Shown: positions 27,351-36,501 of the stretch, piece by piece | How the letters are laid out: the number at the start of each line of letters is the position of its first letter | How positions within the stretch are numbered: position 1 is the stretch's first letter | NCBI RefSeq assembly: GCF_002813135.1 | Contig: NZ_PHTY01000001.1 | Span: 1,049,501-1,113,500 of the forward strand | Direction of reading: 5' to 3' | Source of the DNA: Ulvibacter sp. MAR_2010_11 | GTDB taxonomy: Bacteria; Bacteroidota; Bacteroidia; Flavobacteriales; Flavobacteriaceae | Length of the DNA stretch: 64,000 nt | Notes under the pieces: model-generated | Told to the model about the DNA's origin: nothing | Databases searched by the model: none | Seen by the model: only the letters and a program-made list of their open reading frames with translations | Translations under genes and position numbers: made by a program

Positions 27351-28466
27351 TTAATGTTCGTGCTCGTGTTCTTCCATGGCCGATCCAATATAAAGAGCCG
27401 ACAACATGGTGAAAATATATGCCTGAATGGCAACAACTAATACCTCAATAAGACTTATAAATACCGAAAAGAATACCGAAGCCGGTGAGATCCAGATGCT
27501 TTTCGCAATAAATATTAAAGAGATTAGACTTAATACAATAATATGTCCCGCCGTGATGTTTGCAAACAACCGAATCATTAGCGAGATAGGCTTTATAAAA
27601 ATTCCGAGGAATTCAATAGGGGCCAAAAATATTTTCATAGGAACGGGTACTCCCGGCATCCAGAAGATGTGTTTCCAATAATCCTTTTTTGCAACAACTG
27701 TAGTAATTACAAAGGTAATTACTGCCAATACCAAGGTAAAAGCAATGTTTCCACTTAGGTTAGCACTAAAGGGGAAGAATGGAATAAGACCCATCACGTT
27801 GTTTATCCAGATAAAGAAGAAGAGGGTTAATAAGAAAGGCATAAATCGCTTATAGTGCTTTTCACCTATATTAGGTCTTGCTACCTCATCTCTTATAAAT
27901 AGTACTAAAGGCTCTGTAAACTTAGCGATGCCTTTTGGCACACCGCTCTTGCTGTATTTTCTTGCCGAAAGTCCGAAGATTACCAACAACAATACTATTG
28001 AAAGGAACATTGAGAACACTAACTTAGTAATGGAAAAGTCCAATGGTTTATGACCCTCAGGGTGATTTCCTTCGGTTGGGGTCATTGTTGAAGCCCCGTG
28101 AGGCGCTTCGGAAGCATAATAAATTTCTTCGTGGTATTTTACAAATTTCTGTCCGCCTTTTTCAACAACCACAGTTCCTGTATCGTCGTGATGAAACTCA
28201 CTGGACATAAAGGTTACCAGCCCGTTTTCGGTCCAAAGAATTACCGGTAACGGAATAGAAACTGCATGACCGTCCCAGTCCATAATATGGAAATCGTGCG
28301 CATCTTTAATGTGATGCATGATCATACTGGTTACGTCAAATTCTTTTTCTGTTTCACCTCCATCGCTGGCAGAAGGACTTGCGGTGGCAAAAGTAGGGTT
28401 AGCTGCTAAAATAAAAAACACCCCTAAAATGAGGCTTTTAATCGCGTTAAAATTGGTTGTTTTCAA
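27351..28466 (-). CDS. atpB: ATP synthase Fo subunit a, with long N-terminal extension
   Basis: Static half-channel subunit of Fo. The C-terminal ~230 residues are multi-helix and include the essential Arg region SLMIRLFANITAGHI. Ahead of it is a signal peptide-like segment (about 1-28) and about 115 residues rich in His, Asp and Glu (MIMHHIKDAHDFHIMDWDGH, FHHDDTG), giving 371 residues, longer than the ~270 of Escherichia coli. The C-terminus ends EEHEHEH. A strong promoter lies 30 nt upstream. Extended AtpB proteins occur in Bacteroidota, but the role of the extension is unknown. Confidence 0.95.
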   Translation of the reverse strand: MKTTNFNAIKSLILGVFFILAANPTFATASPSASDGGETEKEFDVTSMIMHHIKDAHDFHIMDWDGHAVSIPLPVILWTENGLVTFMSSEFHHDDTGTVVVEKGGQKFVKYHEEIYYASEAPHGASTMTPTEGNHPEGHKPLDFSITKLVFSMFLSIVLLLVIFGLSARKYSKSGVPKGIAKFTEPLVLFIRDEVARPNIGEKHYKRFMPFLLTLFFFIWINNVMGLIPFFPFSANLSGNIAFTLVLAVITFVITTVVAKKDYWKHIFWMPGVPVPMKIFLAPIEFLGIFIKPISLMIRLFANITAGHIIVLSLISLIFIAKSIWISPASVFFSVFISLIEVLVVAIQAYIFTMLSALYIGSAMEEHEHEH

Positions 28467-28497
28467 TGTAGTTCTTTTGCGTTCCTGAAATTTGGTG

Positions 28498-28528
28498 CAA
28501 ATGTACTAATAGTAAATGAATTGACAAA
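28498..28528 (-). promoter_or_regulatory. Promoter of the atpBEFHAG operon (TTTG-N19-TACATTTG)
   Basis: On the minus strand TTTG (28528-28525), 19 nt, then TACATTTG (28505-28498) is a full consensus match. Transcription would start near 28492, about 25 nt before the atpB ATG. The ATP synthase genes can thus be expressed separately from sprE, bactofilin and atpZ upstream. Confidence 0.75.
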
Positions 28529-28535
28529 CCAAAAA

Positions 28536-28931
28536 TTACTTTGTTTGTTGGTTTCTGAAAATTTTATTCAGTGAAAATATTTCGAAGGCAAGAAACACAA
28601 AATACGGAATGAAAAAGTTGATGACTTCCACACGGGGAGACTCGACTTTACCAGCAAAAACAGGTAATAAGAAAATAATGGCCAAGACCATTTTAACAAG
28701 AGTTAGCCCTAAAAAAATATTGTATATTTTCTCACTTCCTTGCAAAGATTTGTAATTTACAAAGGCAAAAACGGCAAAAACTAAAACCGCATTAAAGGTG
28801 TAAATAATCCAAAGCGGAAAATAAAGTATAATCTCAGAAAAGAAATTAAAAAAAATGTAATAGTGAATTGCCAACAACAATCCTGTAAAGGCTGCTAATT
28901 TTAGAAAGAAATTGAGCAAATCTTTAGTCAT
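28536..28931 (-). CDS. Small membrane protein of the ATP synthase locus (DUF6168-like)
   Basis: A 131-residue protein with four predicted membrane helices (about 10-28, 38-60, 73-93, 100-122). It lies between atpZ and atpB and overlaps atpZ by 8 nt. Bacteroidota commonly carry such a membrane gene here, in the position held by atpI in other bacteria. A role in Fo assembly or ion uptake is possible but inferred. The family number is given from memory. Confidence 0.7.
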   Translation of the reverse strand: MTKDLLNFFLKLAAFTGLLLAIHYYIFFNFFSEIILYFPLWIIYTFNAVLVFAVFAFVNYKSLQGSEKIYNIFLGLTLVKMVLAIIFLLPVFAGKVESPRVEVINFFIPYFVFLAFEIFSLNKIFRNQQTK

Positions 28932-29175
28932 TGTTTCTGTTTGAAAAATTGGTCACTTGTTTTATCACAAAATACATAGCAATGCCTATCGCGGCGAGAC
29001 TGCAAATAATTGTCCAGAGGGAATATTCATTGGGATACCGTTCGTCCAGTTTTACGCCTCCGTAAGCTCCTATTCCAATAATGGCAACCATTTGAAATCC
29101 GATTCCCGTGAAGCGAGCATAGTTGTTAATTCTGCTGCTCGGTCTTGGCTTTTTGGATTCTTTGGGATCTGTCAA
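28924..29175 (-). CDS. atpZ: AtpZ/AtpI family protein
   Basis: An 83-residue protein with two membrane helices (about 26-45 and 53-72) and a charged N-terminus. The segment INNYARFTGIGFQMVAIIGIGAYGGVKLDERY fits the AtpI/AtpZ family, which helps assemble the c-ring and may move magnesium or calcium. The start is a TTG at 29175, inside the 3' end of the bactofilin gene (50-nt overlap in another frame). A later Met would remove part of the first helix. Confidence 0.8.
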   Translation of the reverse strand: MTDPKESKKPRPSSRINNYARFTGIGFQMVAIIGIGAYGGVKLDERYPNEYSLWTIICSLAAIGIAMYFVIKQVTNFSNRNND

Positions 29176-29608
29176 AAGGGTGGTTTTGCGTTTTTAAGCT
29201 TTCGGCATCTTTTATTTCAGTTTCAGAAACCGTTGCCTTTCTATCTTTTTCTGAACCTTTCATCTTACAAGACGCATTAAAGGTTGCTCCGGGCTCTACA
29301 GCAAGTTTTCCAACTACTACTTCGCCTTCAATATGGGCTGTAGCTCTAAGCGTGAGCGTTCCCGAGACATTTAAATCTCCTTCAAATTTCCCTTCAATAT
29401 CTGCATTTTCACAGGTTAATGTTCCGTTTATATAACCCGATTTTCCTAACACCACCTTTGACGGAGTACTTACATTTCCTTTGATGGTACCGTCAATTCT
29501 GAAAAAGCCTTCAGATTGAATGTCGCCATTCAAGGTGGTTCCTTCATTAATACGATTTTGTCCTGTTGTTGGTTCTGTCATATTCTTCTCTTTTTTGTCT
29601 GAAAACAT
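29126..29608 (-). CDS. Bactofilin (polymer-forming cytoskeletal protein)
   Basis: Self-assembling right-handed beta-helix protein that forms filaments at the inner membrane and organises wall or polar proteins. Core repeats are NGDIQSEGFFRIDGTIKGNVS, VVLGKSGYINGTLTCENADIEGKFEGDLNVSGTLTLRATAHIEGEVVVGKLAVEPGATF. The protein is 160 residues, starting at the ATG at 29608 (a TTG two codons upstream is less likely). It overlaps atpZ and follows the sprE/porW-like gene by 6 nt. Confidence 0.92.
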   Translation of the reverse strand: MFSDKKEKNMTEPTTGQNRINEGTTLNGDIQSEGFFRIDGTIKGNVSTPSKVVLGKSGYINGTLTCENADIEGKFEGDLNVSGTLTLRATAHIEGEVVVGKLAVEPGATFNASCKMKGSEKDRKATVSETEIKDAESLKTQNHPFDRSQRIQKAKTEQQN

Positions 29609-29614
29609 AGTCAA

Positions 29615-32194
29615 TTACTTTTGGGGATTACTATTCTTTTCTTCTTCTACCGAACCTCTGTTCAAATAGTCTTCAAGATTTTTATGAATCTGAATGGTCG
29701 TATAATTAGGTGTTGAAATTTCGAAAAAAAGTTGTTTAATTTTATATTTCTTGTTCTCTTTTAGCACTTCTCCAATGCCTCTACCTCCCATTCTTGTCTT
29801 TAATCCGTGAATTATCACAAAGGTTGTCGTTGGATTGTAATAATCTATGGATGCACTCATATTGGAATATCTAAATTCTTCGATTGCAGCATCCAACTTT
29901 TCTTTCAGAGCCGTTGCTGAAGCAATTTCGGTCGTATTGAAAGTATAGATTACCTTCCAACTATTGCTGTCTTCATCACCAATAAATTCTTTGGCAGCTA
30001 TTTTTGGAAGCACGGTGCCGTAAATCTCCTGAGCCTGTTTTCCTTCATCCGAATTCGGATAATTAAGAGACACAAAATTAAGTGCTTTTTTATAGGCTTC
30101 AAATCCGTCCTGACGTCCCAAAGCAGTTGCTTTCAGCATTTCCAGTTTCGGCACTATATCATTCCCATTATAGAGCGTGATGTACTCGTCGGCGGTGTCG
30201 ATTACATAATTGTACTTTCCGGCTTCAAATTCTTTGTACAGGGCTTTGTATTTAAACTCGGGGCTCGATTCGTCTGTTGCTAATTGGGTATTCGGATTTA
30301 ACAGTATCTCGGCATAACGAGATTGGGGGTGGTTATTAATAATGTCGCTTTTATAATTTTCTGCCAATGCTGTGTTCCCCAGCTCATTGTAGATTTTATA
30401 AAGATTGTATTTTGCAGGCAGAATCAATCGTTCCTCCGGATTCAAAGTTAATAGCTTCTCCAATCGGTTTGCGGCCAGGCCATTTTCCTTAAATTTCTCC
30501 TTGTAAATAAGTCCTAATTGATAATACGCAAAGTTTCGGTCCTTGGCGAGGCTATCAATCACTTTTTGATCGGTAGGAATCTTCGAAATATAGGTCTCCG
30601 GCTTGTACAATTCACTTTCAGCAATAGGAGCTGCATCGGCTACTACTTTCTCCTCGTTGTTTATGCCGGTGCTTTGTTTGGTAGAACGACGCCAGTTATC
30701 TTCTAGGCGTCTATCTCCCCATACATCTTTAAATTGCTGCTTTCCATACGCCACGGTTGTGGGATTGTAAAAATAAAAAGAACTTGGACCACCATTGGCT
30801 TTTTTGTCTGCAGATCCTCCTTGCTTATTGTAGAATTCCTTATTAGCAATGCTCTTTTCCAGTTGTATCGTTGCAAGCGAATCTGCAATTGCCTTTTCCC
30901 TTAATTTGGTGGTATATTCAGTAAAGTAAGCGAGTTGCTCCCCTTCACTCATTCCGGCCAACCGAAGAATACTGTCGTTTCGGGTTGCAATGTCTTCATA
31001 TTTGATAACGTCATCCAGGTTCTCGCGTTTCTTTTTAATTCGACGCATTAGACGCGTATTAACTTCCAGGAATGTGATGGTACTGTCGTAATAAGCCCCG
31101 GCGATTTTGTATTCGGCATGGTCGAAATTAATTTCGGCTAGGGTTTGATAATTTACAGCTTGTAATATTTTATCGTCCGTAAATTTTTTAATTGATTTAT
31201 TGTAGAATAGCACCGCCGTATCTATGTTTTTAGTATTGCGGTAATATTCTCCCATCTGGTTGTAAATGCGATCCAAAAACGGACGATTTTCACGATTTTC
31301 TTCTAAATCCTGAAGCAATTCCAACAGGGCCACTTTGTCTTCCTTGTCGTAATTAAAGTTTTTCGCCTTGGCAATATAGGCGTTAATCATATAGGTGCGT
31401 GGCGACTTTCGGTTGAGTTCAATCACCTCATCGAAGGCCATATTAGCACTGTCTCTAAGCTCTAAACGATTATAGATTTGTCCTTTTATATAGGCGTAAC
31501 GTCCTTTTAATTCGTTGTCCTTTACATATTCTGAAGCCATTTTAATATACGGTAGGGCTTCGGGAATAGAATCCAGATTAATATACGCCTGTGCCAAGAT
31601 AGCAGCTCCTTCGGCTAATTCTTCATCGTCTAATGTTGCTTTTTCAAACATTTCCAGAAGGTTTTCTATGGCAACATCTTCATTCTTAAGACGGATGTTT
31701 GTTTTGGCCTTCCATACTTTGGCCCGATTTATATTGTTACTGGTGGGATATCTGTTTAAAATAAAGTTGAAAGCATCCAATGCCGGTACAAATCGCATGT
31801 CGTAATAACGAGATTTCCCAAGCAACATATAGGCTTCGTCAATCTGCGGATTGTATTCTTTACCGTCTATATAAATGGAATGTTTCTGAATGGCTTTGGC
31901 CGATTTTTCCTCGGCTCGGTTAAAATCCGGGTTTTTGGATGCTTCAGGCAAAGAAATATCGTCCTCCGTAAGTTCAATACGTTCTACGGGAAGAATCTCC
32001 CAGAAATTATCACGATAAGTAAGGGCCAATTGTTCCTTTCCTTTTTCAAAAGCCAATCCTCCGTTGTATAGGGTGTTATATTCTGCTGTGACTGCATGAA
32101 CATTACGACTTAAAAATGTGTTTTTCTTTCTGGAACAAGCTGCCAGGATTGCAACAGCGAATAAAAAAATGGTAATTTTATATATGCCTTTCAA
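29615..32194 (-). CDS. sprE: Gliding motility/type IX secretion TPR lipoprotein, SprE/PorW-like
   Basis: An 859-residue lipoprotein (lipobox LAAC, Cys20) packed with tetratricopeptide-type repeats. In Flavobacterium johnsoniae SprE, and in Porphyromonas PorW, are needed for type IX secretion and link the PorKN ring to other parts of the machine. The start region NTFLSRNVHAVTAEYNTLYNG and the C-terminal motif FRYSNMSASIDYYNP are characteristic. Start is a TTG at 32194, since no ATG fits. It is first in the sprE-bactofilin-atpZ group. The name rests on recognition of the family, not a search. Confidence 0.78.
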   Translation of the reverse strand: MKGIYKITIFLFAVAILAACSRKKNTFLSRNVHAVTAEYNTLYNGGLAFEKGKEQLALTYRDNFWEILPVERIELTEDDISLPEASKNPDFNRAEEKSAKAIQKHSIYIDGKEYNPQIDEAYMLLGKSRYYDMRFVPALDAFNFILNRYPTSNNINRAKVWKAKTNIRLKNEDVAIENLLEMFEKATLDDEELAEGAAILAQAYINLDSIPEALPYIKMASEYVKDNELKGRYAYIKGQIYNRLELRDSANMAFDEVIELNRKSPRTYMINAYIAKAKNFNYDKEDKVALLELLQDLEENRENRPFLDRIYNQMGEYYRNTKNIDTAVLFYNKSIKKFTDDKILQAVNYQTLAEINFDHAEYKIAGAYYDSTITFLEVNTRLMRRIKKKRENLDDVIKYEDIATRNDSILRLAGMSEGEQLAYFTEYTTKLREKAIADSLATIQLEKSIANKEFYNKQGGSADKKANGGPSSFYFYNPTTVAYGKQQFKDVWGDRRLEDNWRRSTKQSTGINNEEKVVADAAPIAESELYKPETYISKIPTDQKVIDSLAKDRNFAYYQLGLIYKEKFKENGLAANRLEKLLTLNPEERLILPAKYNLYKIYNELGNTALAENYKSDIINNHPQSRYAEILLNPNTQLATDESSPEFKYKALYKEFEAGKYNYVIDTADEYITLYNGNDIVPKLEMLKATALGRQDGFEAYKKALNFVSLNYPNSDEGKQAQEIYGTVLPKIAAKEFIGDEDSNSWKVIYTFNTTEIASATALKEKLDAAIEEFRYSNMSASIDYYNPTTTFVIIHGLKTRMGGRGIGEVLKENKKYKIKQLFFEISTPNYTTIQIHKNLEDYLNRGSVEEEKNSNPQK

Positions 32195-32395
32195 AATACT
32201 TACAGTTTATATGATATTGTAACTTAAAAGCCTTGCTTTTAGTATGTAAAAATGTAACGGAACGGTAAAAATACGTTTCTTTTTAATATCTCCCCTGCTA
32301 ATCGATTAAAAAAATGGTGCCTTAAGCTCCATTCACAAGAGTGTTTCACGGGATAAACAAAAAAAGGGCACATTGAACTATCCCTACTTTTAACC

Positions 32396-32424
32396 TTCAT
32401 TTCTTACACGTTTTACTACTTTTG
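32396..32424 (+). promoter_or_regulatory. Probable promoter of the PaaE-type reductase gene
   Basis: TTC (32396-32398), 18 nt, then TACTTTTG (32417-32424) gives a full -7 box with a weak upstream element. Transcription would begin near 32430, about 13 nt before the ATG at 32443. Confidence 0.45.
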
Positions 32425-32442
32425 CAAAAAAAAAATTAGTCT

Positions 32443-33492
32443 ATGAGCGAATCCCACCTACTTGCGGTATCGCAGCTTAATAAAGAAACCCCTAATTCGG
32501 TTTGCATCACTTTTGAAATTCCGGACGCATTACGCGAAAAATATCGTTATAAAGCCGGTCAATATATCACCATAAAATATTTGGTTGACGGAAAGGAAAT
32601 TCGAAGAGCTTATTCTATATGCAGTGCTCCCTCAAGCGGCTTGCTGCAAGTAGGAGTAAAAAAAGTGAGCGATGGTGCTTTTTCAGAATTTGCCAATACA
32701 ACTTTAAAGGAAGGTGATGCGCTGGATGTAATGTTGCCTGAAGGTAAATTTATACTAAATCCCGAAGCATCCACCTCAAAAAATTATGCAGCCTTTGTTG
32801 CCGGAAGCGGAATTACACCTGTTTTGTCTATCATTCAGGCTGTCATGGAAGAAGAACCTTTGAGTTCTTTTGTATTAGTCTACGGAAATCAGACGCTAGA
32901 GGAAGCGATGTTTTATTCCGAATTACTTAAGTTAAAGGAAAGGTATCCAAACCGATTTCAAATTGAATGGCTTTTCAGCCGAAAGCAGGAAGAAGGTGCG
33001 ATGTTTGGCCGTATTGAACGCTCTACCGTAAATTATATTCTGAAAAATAAGTACAAGGAACTCAATTTTCATGAATTCTACCTTTGCGGTCCCGAGCCTA
33101 TGATCGATGAAGTTGCATCGGTGCTGAAGGAACACGGATTTAATCAAAAGCAGATTCATTTCGAACTATTTACTACTGCCGAAAAAGGAATGTTGGTGGA
33201 ACCGCACGATGGAACAACCCAAATTACGGTGACGGTCGACGATGAAACAGCAACCTTTACCATGCCTCAAAACAAATCGGTTTTAGAAGCGGTTTTGGAA
33301 CAAAAGATAGATGCTCCTTATTCCTGTCAGGGTGGAATTTGCAGTACCTGCATCGCCCGTATTGTTGAAGGGAAGGCCGAAATGCGGAAAAACCAAATTC
33401 TTACAGATGATGAAATCGCCGAAGGCCTTGTATTAACTTGTCAGGCACACCCTACCAGCGCAACTTTGGTGATCGATTATGACGATGTGTAA
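32443..33492 (+). CDS. PaaE/HCP-reductase-type flavin and 2Fe-2S oxidoreductase
   Basis: A 349-residue NADPH-dependent electron transfer protein. The FAD domain carries RRAYSICS (about 54-61), the NAD(P) domain has FVAGSGITPVLSI and FHEFYLCGPEPM, and the C-terminal plant-type ferredoxin has CQGGICSTC with a fourth Cys in LTCQAHP. This is the layout of PaaE, the reductase of phenylacetyl-CoA epoxidase, and of related reductases. No paa partner lies nearby, so the electron acceptor is unknown. Confidence 0.88.
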   Translation: MSESHLLAVSQLNKETPNSVCITFEIPDALREKYRYKAGQYITIKYLVDGKEIRRAYSICSAPSSGLLQVGVKKVSDGAFSEFANTTLKEGDALDVMLPEGKFILNPEASTSKNYAAFVAGSGITPVLSIIQAVMEEEPLSSFVLVYGNQTLEEAMFYSELLKLKERYPNRFQIEWLFSRKQEEGAMFGRIERSTVNYILKNKYKELNFHEFYLCGPEPMIDEVASVLKEHGFNQKQIHFELFTTAEKGMLVEPHDGTTQITVTVDDETATFTMPQNKSVLEAVLEQKIDAPYSCQGGICSTCIARIVEGKAEMRKNQILTDDEIAEGLVLTCQAHPTSATLVIDYDDV

Positions 33493-33509
33493 AAGCTCGG
33501 AATTATTGT

Positions 33510-34541
33510 TTATACAATTTCCAGCAATTTTTCAACCACCTTCTTGGGTGTAATCGTGGTCATTGCTTTTTCGTATCCCTCGGGAAATTTATTTCCGTAA
33601 ACAGAAGTTGGAATTAGAGGGTACTGCGCTCTATCTGCAGTTAATTGGTTTTCGGAAGGCTGATTAAAAGGCGTAAATCCTGCAAAGGGATGTGTTACAC
33701 CCCATAAAGTCACTACCGGAATTCCGCACATCGCAGCCAAATGACCGTTGCCGCTATCCATGGAAAGCATCACATCGAGATTTGAAATTAGCGCCAGTTC
33801 GTCGTCGAAAGTGAGCTGTCCAGCAACATTGGCAACCGAAGTGTACTGTAACGCCATTTCCGAAAGTTGTTGAATTTCCTCTTTACCTCCTCCAAACAAA
33901 AAAACGCGATACTTCCCCAAGGCATCTAATTGTGCAATTACTTCTTGCATTAAATCTATGGGATACATTTTCCCCTCGAAGGCAGCAAAAGGAGCGATTC
34001 CAATAGCTTTTTGAGAGTGTTTTCCAATCAGACTAAGCAATCGCGGTGTTAATTGTTTGCGCACCTGCGACGAGGGGTTTTTTAATTCCAAAGGGAAACC
34101 CAGGCCATTAAAAACATCGGCGTATCGTTGGTGAGTGGTTTTCAACGGACTAATAGCAGCTCCTTTGGCTTGGGTAATCTCTTTTTTTTCGGCTCTGCCT
34201 TTGTCAATAGTTGCGGTTTGTAAGCCTGTCATCTTTAAGTAGGCGGTAATGGCTTTGGAACGAATTACATTGTGTAGATCGGCAACTGCATCGATCCCCA
34301 ATTCCTTGGCCTCATTTGCCAATTTTAGCAGGCCGAAACCTTTGTGTTCTCCATAAACATCTGCCTCCAAAAAGTTGACATTGGGTATGTCATCGAACAA
34401 GGGTTTAAAAAAAACTCTTGAAAGCACGGTTATCTTGACATTGGGATATGTTTGTGTAAAAATACGAAGCACGGGAATGGTCATGGCAACATCACCCATG
34501 GCCGATAACCTGATTACCAATATGTGTTTTGGGAGTGCCAA
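33510..34541 (-). CDS. Glycosyltransferase family 9 (heptosyltransferase-like)
   Basis: A 343-residue GT-B fold transferase related to the lipopolysaccharide heptosyltransferases. Motifs are RLSAMGDVAMTIPVLR at the N-terminus and MSMDSGNGHLAAMCGIPVVTLWG near residue 260, which bind the donor. It probably adds a sugar to the inner part of LPS in the cytoplasm. It follows the DUF4254 gene by 6 nt and ends 17 nt from the reductase gene on the other strand. The sugar used is not known. Confidence 0.88.
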   Translation of the reverse strand: MALPKHILVIRLSAMGDVAMTIPVLRIFTQTYPNVKITVLSRVFFKPLFDDIPNVNFLEADVYGEHKGFGLLKLANEAKELGIDAVADLHNVIRSKAITAYLKMTGLQTATIDKGRAEKKEITQAKGAAISPLKTTHQRYADVFNGLGFPLELKNPSSQVRKQLTPRLLSLIGKHSQKAIGIAPFAAFEGKMYPIDLMQEVIAQLDALGKYRVFLFGGGKEEIQQLSEMALQYTSVANVAGQLTFDDELALISNLDVMLSMDSGNGHLAAMCGIPVVTLWGVTHPFAGFTPFNQPSENQLTADRAQYPLIPTSVYGNKFPEGYEKAMTTITPKKVVEKLLEIV

Positions 34542-34547
34542 GACAAC

Positions 34548-35156
34548 TTATTTACCGCCGCGCAGTACAGGATTCAATTCATCGTCGTTGTACATTTTCA
34601 TTTGCTTGTAGACTTTCATATACTTTCTGCCGGCGGCAACATCGTCTAATAACTGGTCTATTGCAGTACTTAAATCTACTCTTTGTTCCAACAAGACGTT
34701 CAGTTTTGTCTGACAGGCAATTCGATGCGATTCGGATGCATCGCTTCGCGTTGCCTCTTCATTCATGTGATATACTTTCAGCGCCAGAATTGAGAGTCGG
34801 TCGACCCCCCAGGCCGGACTTTCGGTATTAATAGTGGCATCGGAATTAGGAGTTACATCCTTATATTTTGCTAAAAAGTAGCTGTCTATATATTCCACCA
34901 TATCGGTGCGATCCTGATTGGAAGCGTCAATTTGTCGTTTCAGTTTCAGCGCGGTAACAGGATCAATATTGGGATCGCGAATAATATCTTCATAATGCCA
35001 TTGCACGGTGTCTATCCAACATTTACTATATAACAAATGTTCCAGAAGATCGGTATTCTTATCGTAGGGATTTTGAAAAGGCTGATCGACAGTATTAATT
35101 AGGTGATAAGTGTCTATTACATCAGCAAAGATTGTATTGGCCTTCTTGGAAAACAT
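34548..35156 (-). CDS. DUF4254 family protein
   Basis: A 202-residue, mostly helical and charged soluble protein of unknown function. Family-like segments are WHYEDIIRDPNID, LKRQIDASNQDRTDMVEYID and AWGVDRLSILALKVYHM. In many Bacteroidota it is found beside a GT9 glycosyltransferase, as here (6 nt apart), which suggests a role in LPS core synthesis. The final SELNPVLRGGK-type tail is basic. Confidence 0.8.
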   Translation of the reverse strand: MFSKKANTIFADVIDTYHLINTVDQPFQNPYDKNTDLLEHLLYSKCWIDTVQWHYEDIIRDPNIDPVTALKLKRQIDASNQDRTDMVEYIDSYFLAKYKDVTPNSDATINTESPAWGVDRLSILALKVYHMNEEATRSDASESHRIACQTKLNVLLEQRVDLSTAIDQLLDDVAAGRKYMKVYKQMKMYNDDELNPVLRGGK

Positions 35157-35221
35157 ACGCGTATTTTTTAATAATATTTAGATTGAAAATCGAATTCTTT
35201 TCAGCTTTAAAGCTTAGTGTA

Positions 35222-35229
35222 CAAAGGTA
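35222..35229 (-). promoter_or_regulatory. Candidate -7 box (TACCTTTG) upstream of the DUF4254/GT9 operon
   Basis: The minus strand reads TACCTTTG, full match to TAnnTTTG. A CTG lies 20 nt upstream in place of TTTG. Transcription would start near 35216, giving a leader of about 60 nt. Confidence 0.45.
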
Positions 35230-35301
35230 TCACAATTTGACTTAATTTCCAGTTTCGCAACAAAATCGCGGCAATTGAGGAATTGTAATTATTTCAATGA
35301 C

Positions 35302-36228
35302 TCATCTTAAAAAAAACAATATACCGGGAAGTAACACCACTAGCCAAAGCAAAACTTCCTTAAACCAAAACTCACTTATGCTCTCCACATAATTTGCAGC
35401 TATAATTGCCAAAGGAGATACTAAAAACAAAAGTTCTGCCCCTGTTCTTTGCGGGCTCGCCAAGACCATTAAAACAGCCGCTGCAGTTATTATCAACATT
35501 AAAAGATAGTTGGGCCTGTCCTTTTTGGCAACCGAAGCTAACTTATAAAGACGATGGATGCTGGTCCAGATAATAAGGGTTACTAAAATAGTTAGGGGGA
35601 TAAGCAGCGCAACCGAATTGTAAGCGCTAAAGTCGAAATTGATAAGTGCATCAAATTCAAAAAACCAATTAAAACTGCCAAACACTACATAGTTATAGGC
35701 AGTAGCAATGGCAAAAACACCAAAAAATCCAACAAAAGGAATAAGTAGGTGTTTGTAGGTTGTGTGTTTTTTCCGAAGAATTGCCAAAAACAATACCGCA
35801 AAAAACAATAAACTGTAGACATAGAAAAATGCTGCGATCGAAATCCAAAGGGAAGCATCCAGTACTTTCTTTTCAGGGTTTTTTTCAGACTTCAAACTGA
35901 GGATTCTTCGTAATGCAAGCAATAGAAAAGCATTGGAAAGTAATATGTTTCGGTCGAAAAAAATAATGGGAAGCATGATTAGAAAGCAGCTGAAGAATAG
36001 GATTCCGAAGGTATTGGGCTTGGTCAAATCATTCTTCCGAATAATAAAATCGACCAACAACATTGTAAAAACACAAAGTCCAAGTCCGAAGATATACGCT
36101 ACTATATTTTGTAAGGAAAATTCAATTGGCGGACCAGTAAAAATTGCAATTATGTATCCCAAACCAATGAAAATACCTAAGATTAAATAATTAACAGGAT
36201 TAGATTTGCCAAAAAAGCTTGTAAGCAT
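35302..36228 (-). CDS. Polytopic membrane protein (DUF6427-like)
   Basis: A 308-residue protein with about nine to ten hydrophobic helices and short loops. It begins MLTSFFGKSNPVNYLILG at the ATG 36228; an upstream start at 36300 would read through the promoter of the divergent gene. I recognise it only as a flavobacterial family often next to purD and the small DUF6341-like gene. No catalytic motif is evident. Function unknown. Confidence 0.7.
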   Translation of the reverse strand: MLTSFFGKSNPVNYLILGIFIGLGYIIAIFTGPPIEFSLQNIVAYIFGLGLCVFTMLLVDFIIRKNDLTKPNTFGILFFSCFLIMLPIIFFDRNILLSNAFLLLALRRILSLKSEKNPEKKVLDASLWISIAAFFYVYSLLFFAVLFLAILRKKHTTYKHLLIPFVGFFGVFAIATAYNYVVFGSFNWFFEFDALINFDFSAYNSVALLIPLTILVTLIIWTSIHRLYKLASVAKKDRPNYLLMLIITAAAVLMVLASPQRTGAELLFLVSPLAIIAANYVESISEFWFKEVLLWLVVLLPGILFFLR

Positions 36229-36249
36229 GCGCGCTAATTTATACTTTTG
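36218..36249 (+). promoter_or_regulatory. Promoter of the small DUF6341-like gene (CTTG-N20-TACTTTTG)
   Basis: CTTG (36218-36221), 20 nt, TACTTTTG (36242-36249): a full -7 box at correct spacing. The start near 36255 leaves about 13 nt before the ATG at 36268. It overlaps the beginning of the divergent membrane protein gene. Confidence 0.6.
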
Positions 36250-36267
36250 CGTTATAAATATAAAGAT

Positions 36268-36501
36268 ATGACTTGGAAAGGTTTTTTTGAAGGAATACAA
36301 TCAATATCTGAAACTGTATTATTCGCGCCATACGATGCGTTGCGTTTGGGAGTTGACAGTTGGTGGATGTCTAACATTATGAGTTGGGTATTGACCATCA
36401 TTGGATTAGTAGCCTTTATTTACTGGATGGGCGAGTTAAAAAAGTATAACGATAATGGAGAAGAAGACAAAACCAGTACTTCTCATTCGTTTTTAGAATA
36501 A
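36268..36501 (+). CDS. Small single-span membrane protein (DUF6341-like)
   Basis: A 77-residue protein with one membrane helix (about 31-53, NIMSWVLTIIGLVAFIYWMG), an N-terminal segment MTWKGFFEGIQSI and an acidic C-tail. It is conserved among Flavobacteriaceae and has been named uracil phosphoribosyltransferase in some databases, which nothing in the sequence supports. The ATG at 36268 is chosen because an in-frame TTG at 36247 lies in the promoter box. The 3' end overlaps purD by 9 nt, tail to tail. Confidence 0.75.
   Translation: MTWKGFFEGIQSISETVLFAPYDALRLGVDSWWMSNIMSWVLTIIGLVAFIYWMGELKKYNDNGEEDKTSTSHSFLE

Noticed and set aside
36268-36501. Uracil phosphoribosyltransferase label for the 77-residue gene
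   Set aside because: It is too short and has a membrane helix instead of the PRPP-binding site; the label is a database carry-over.
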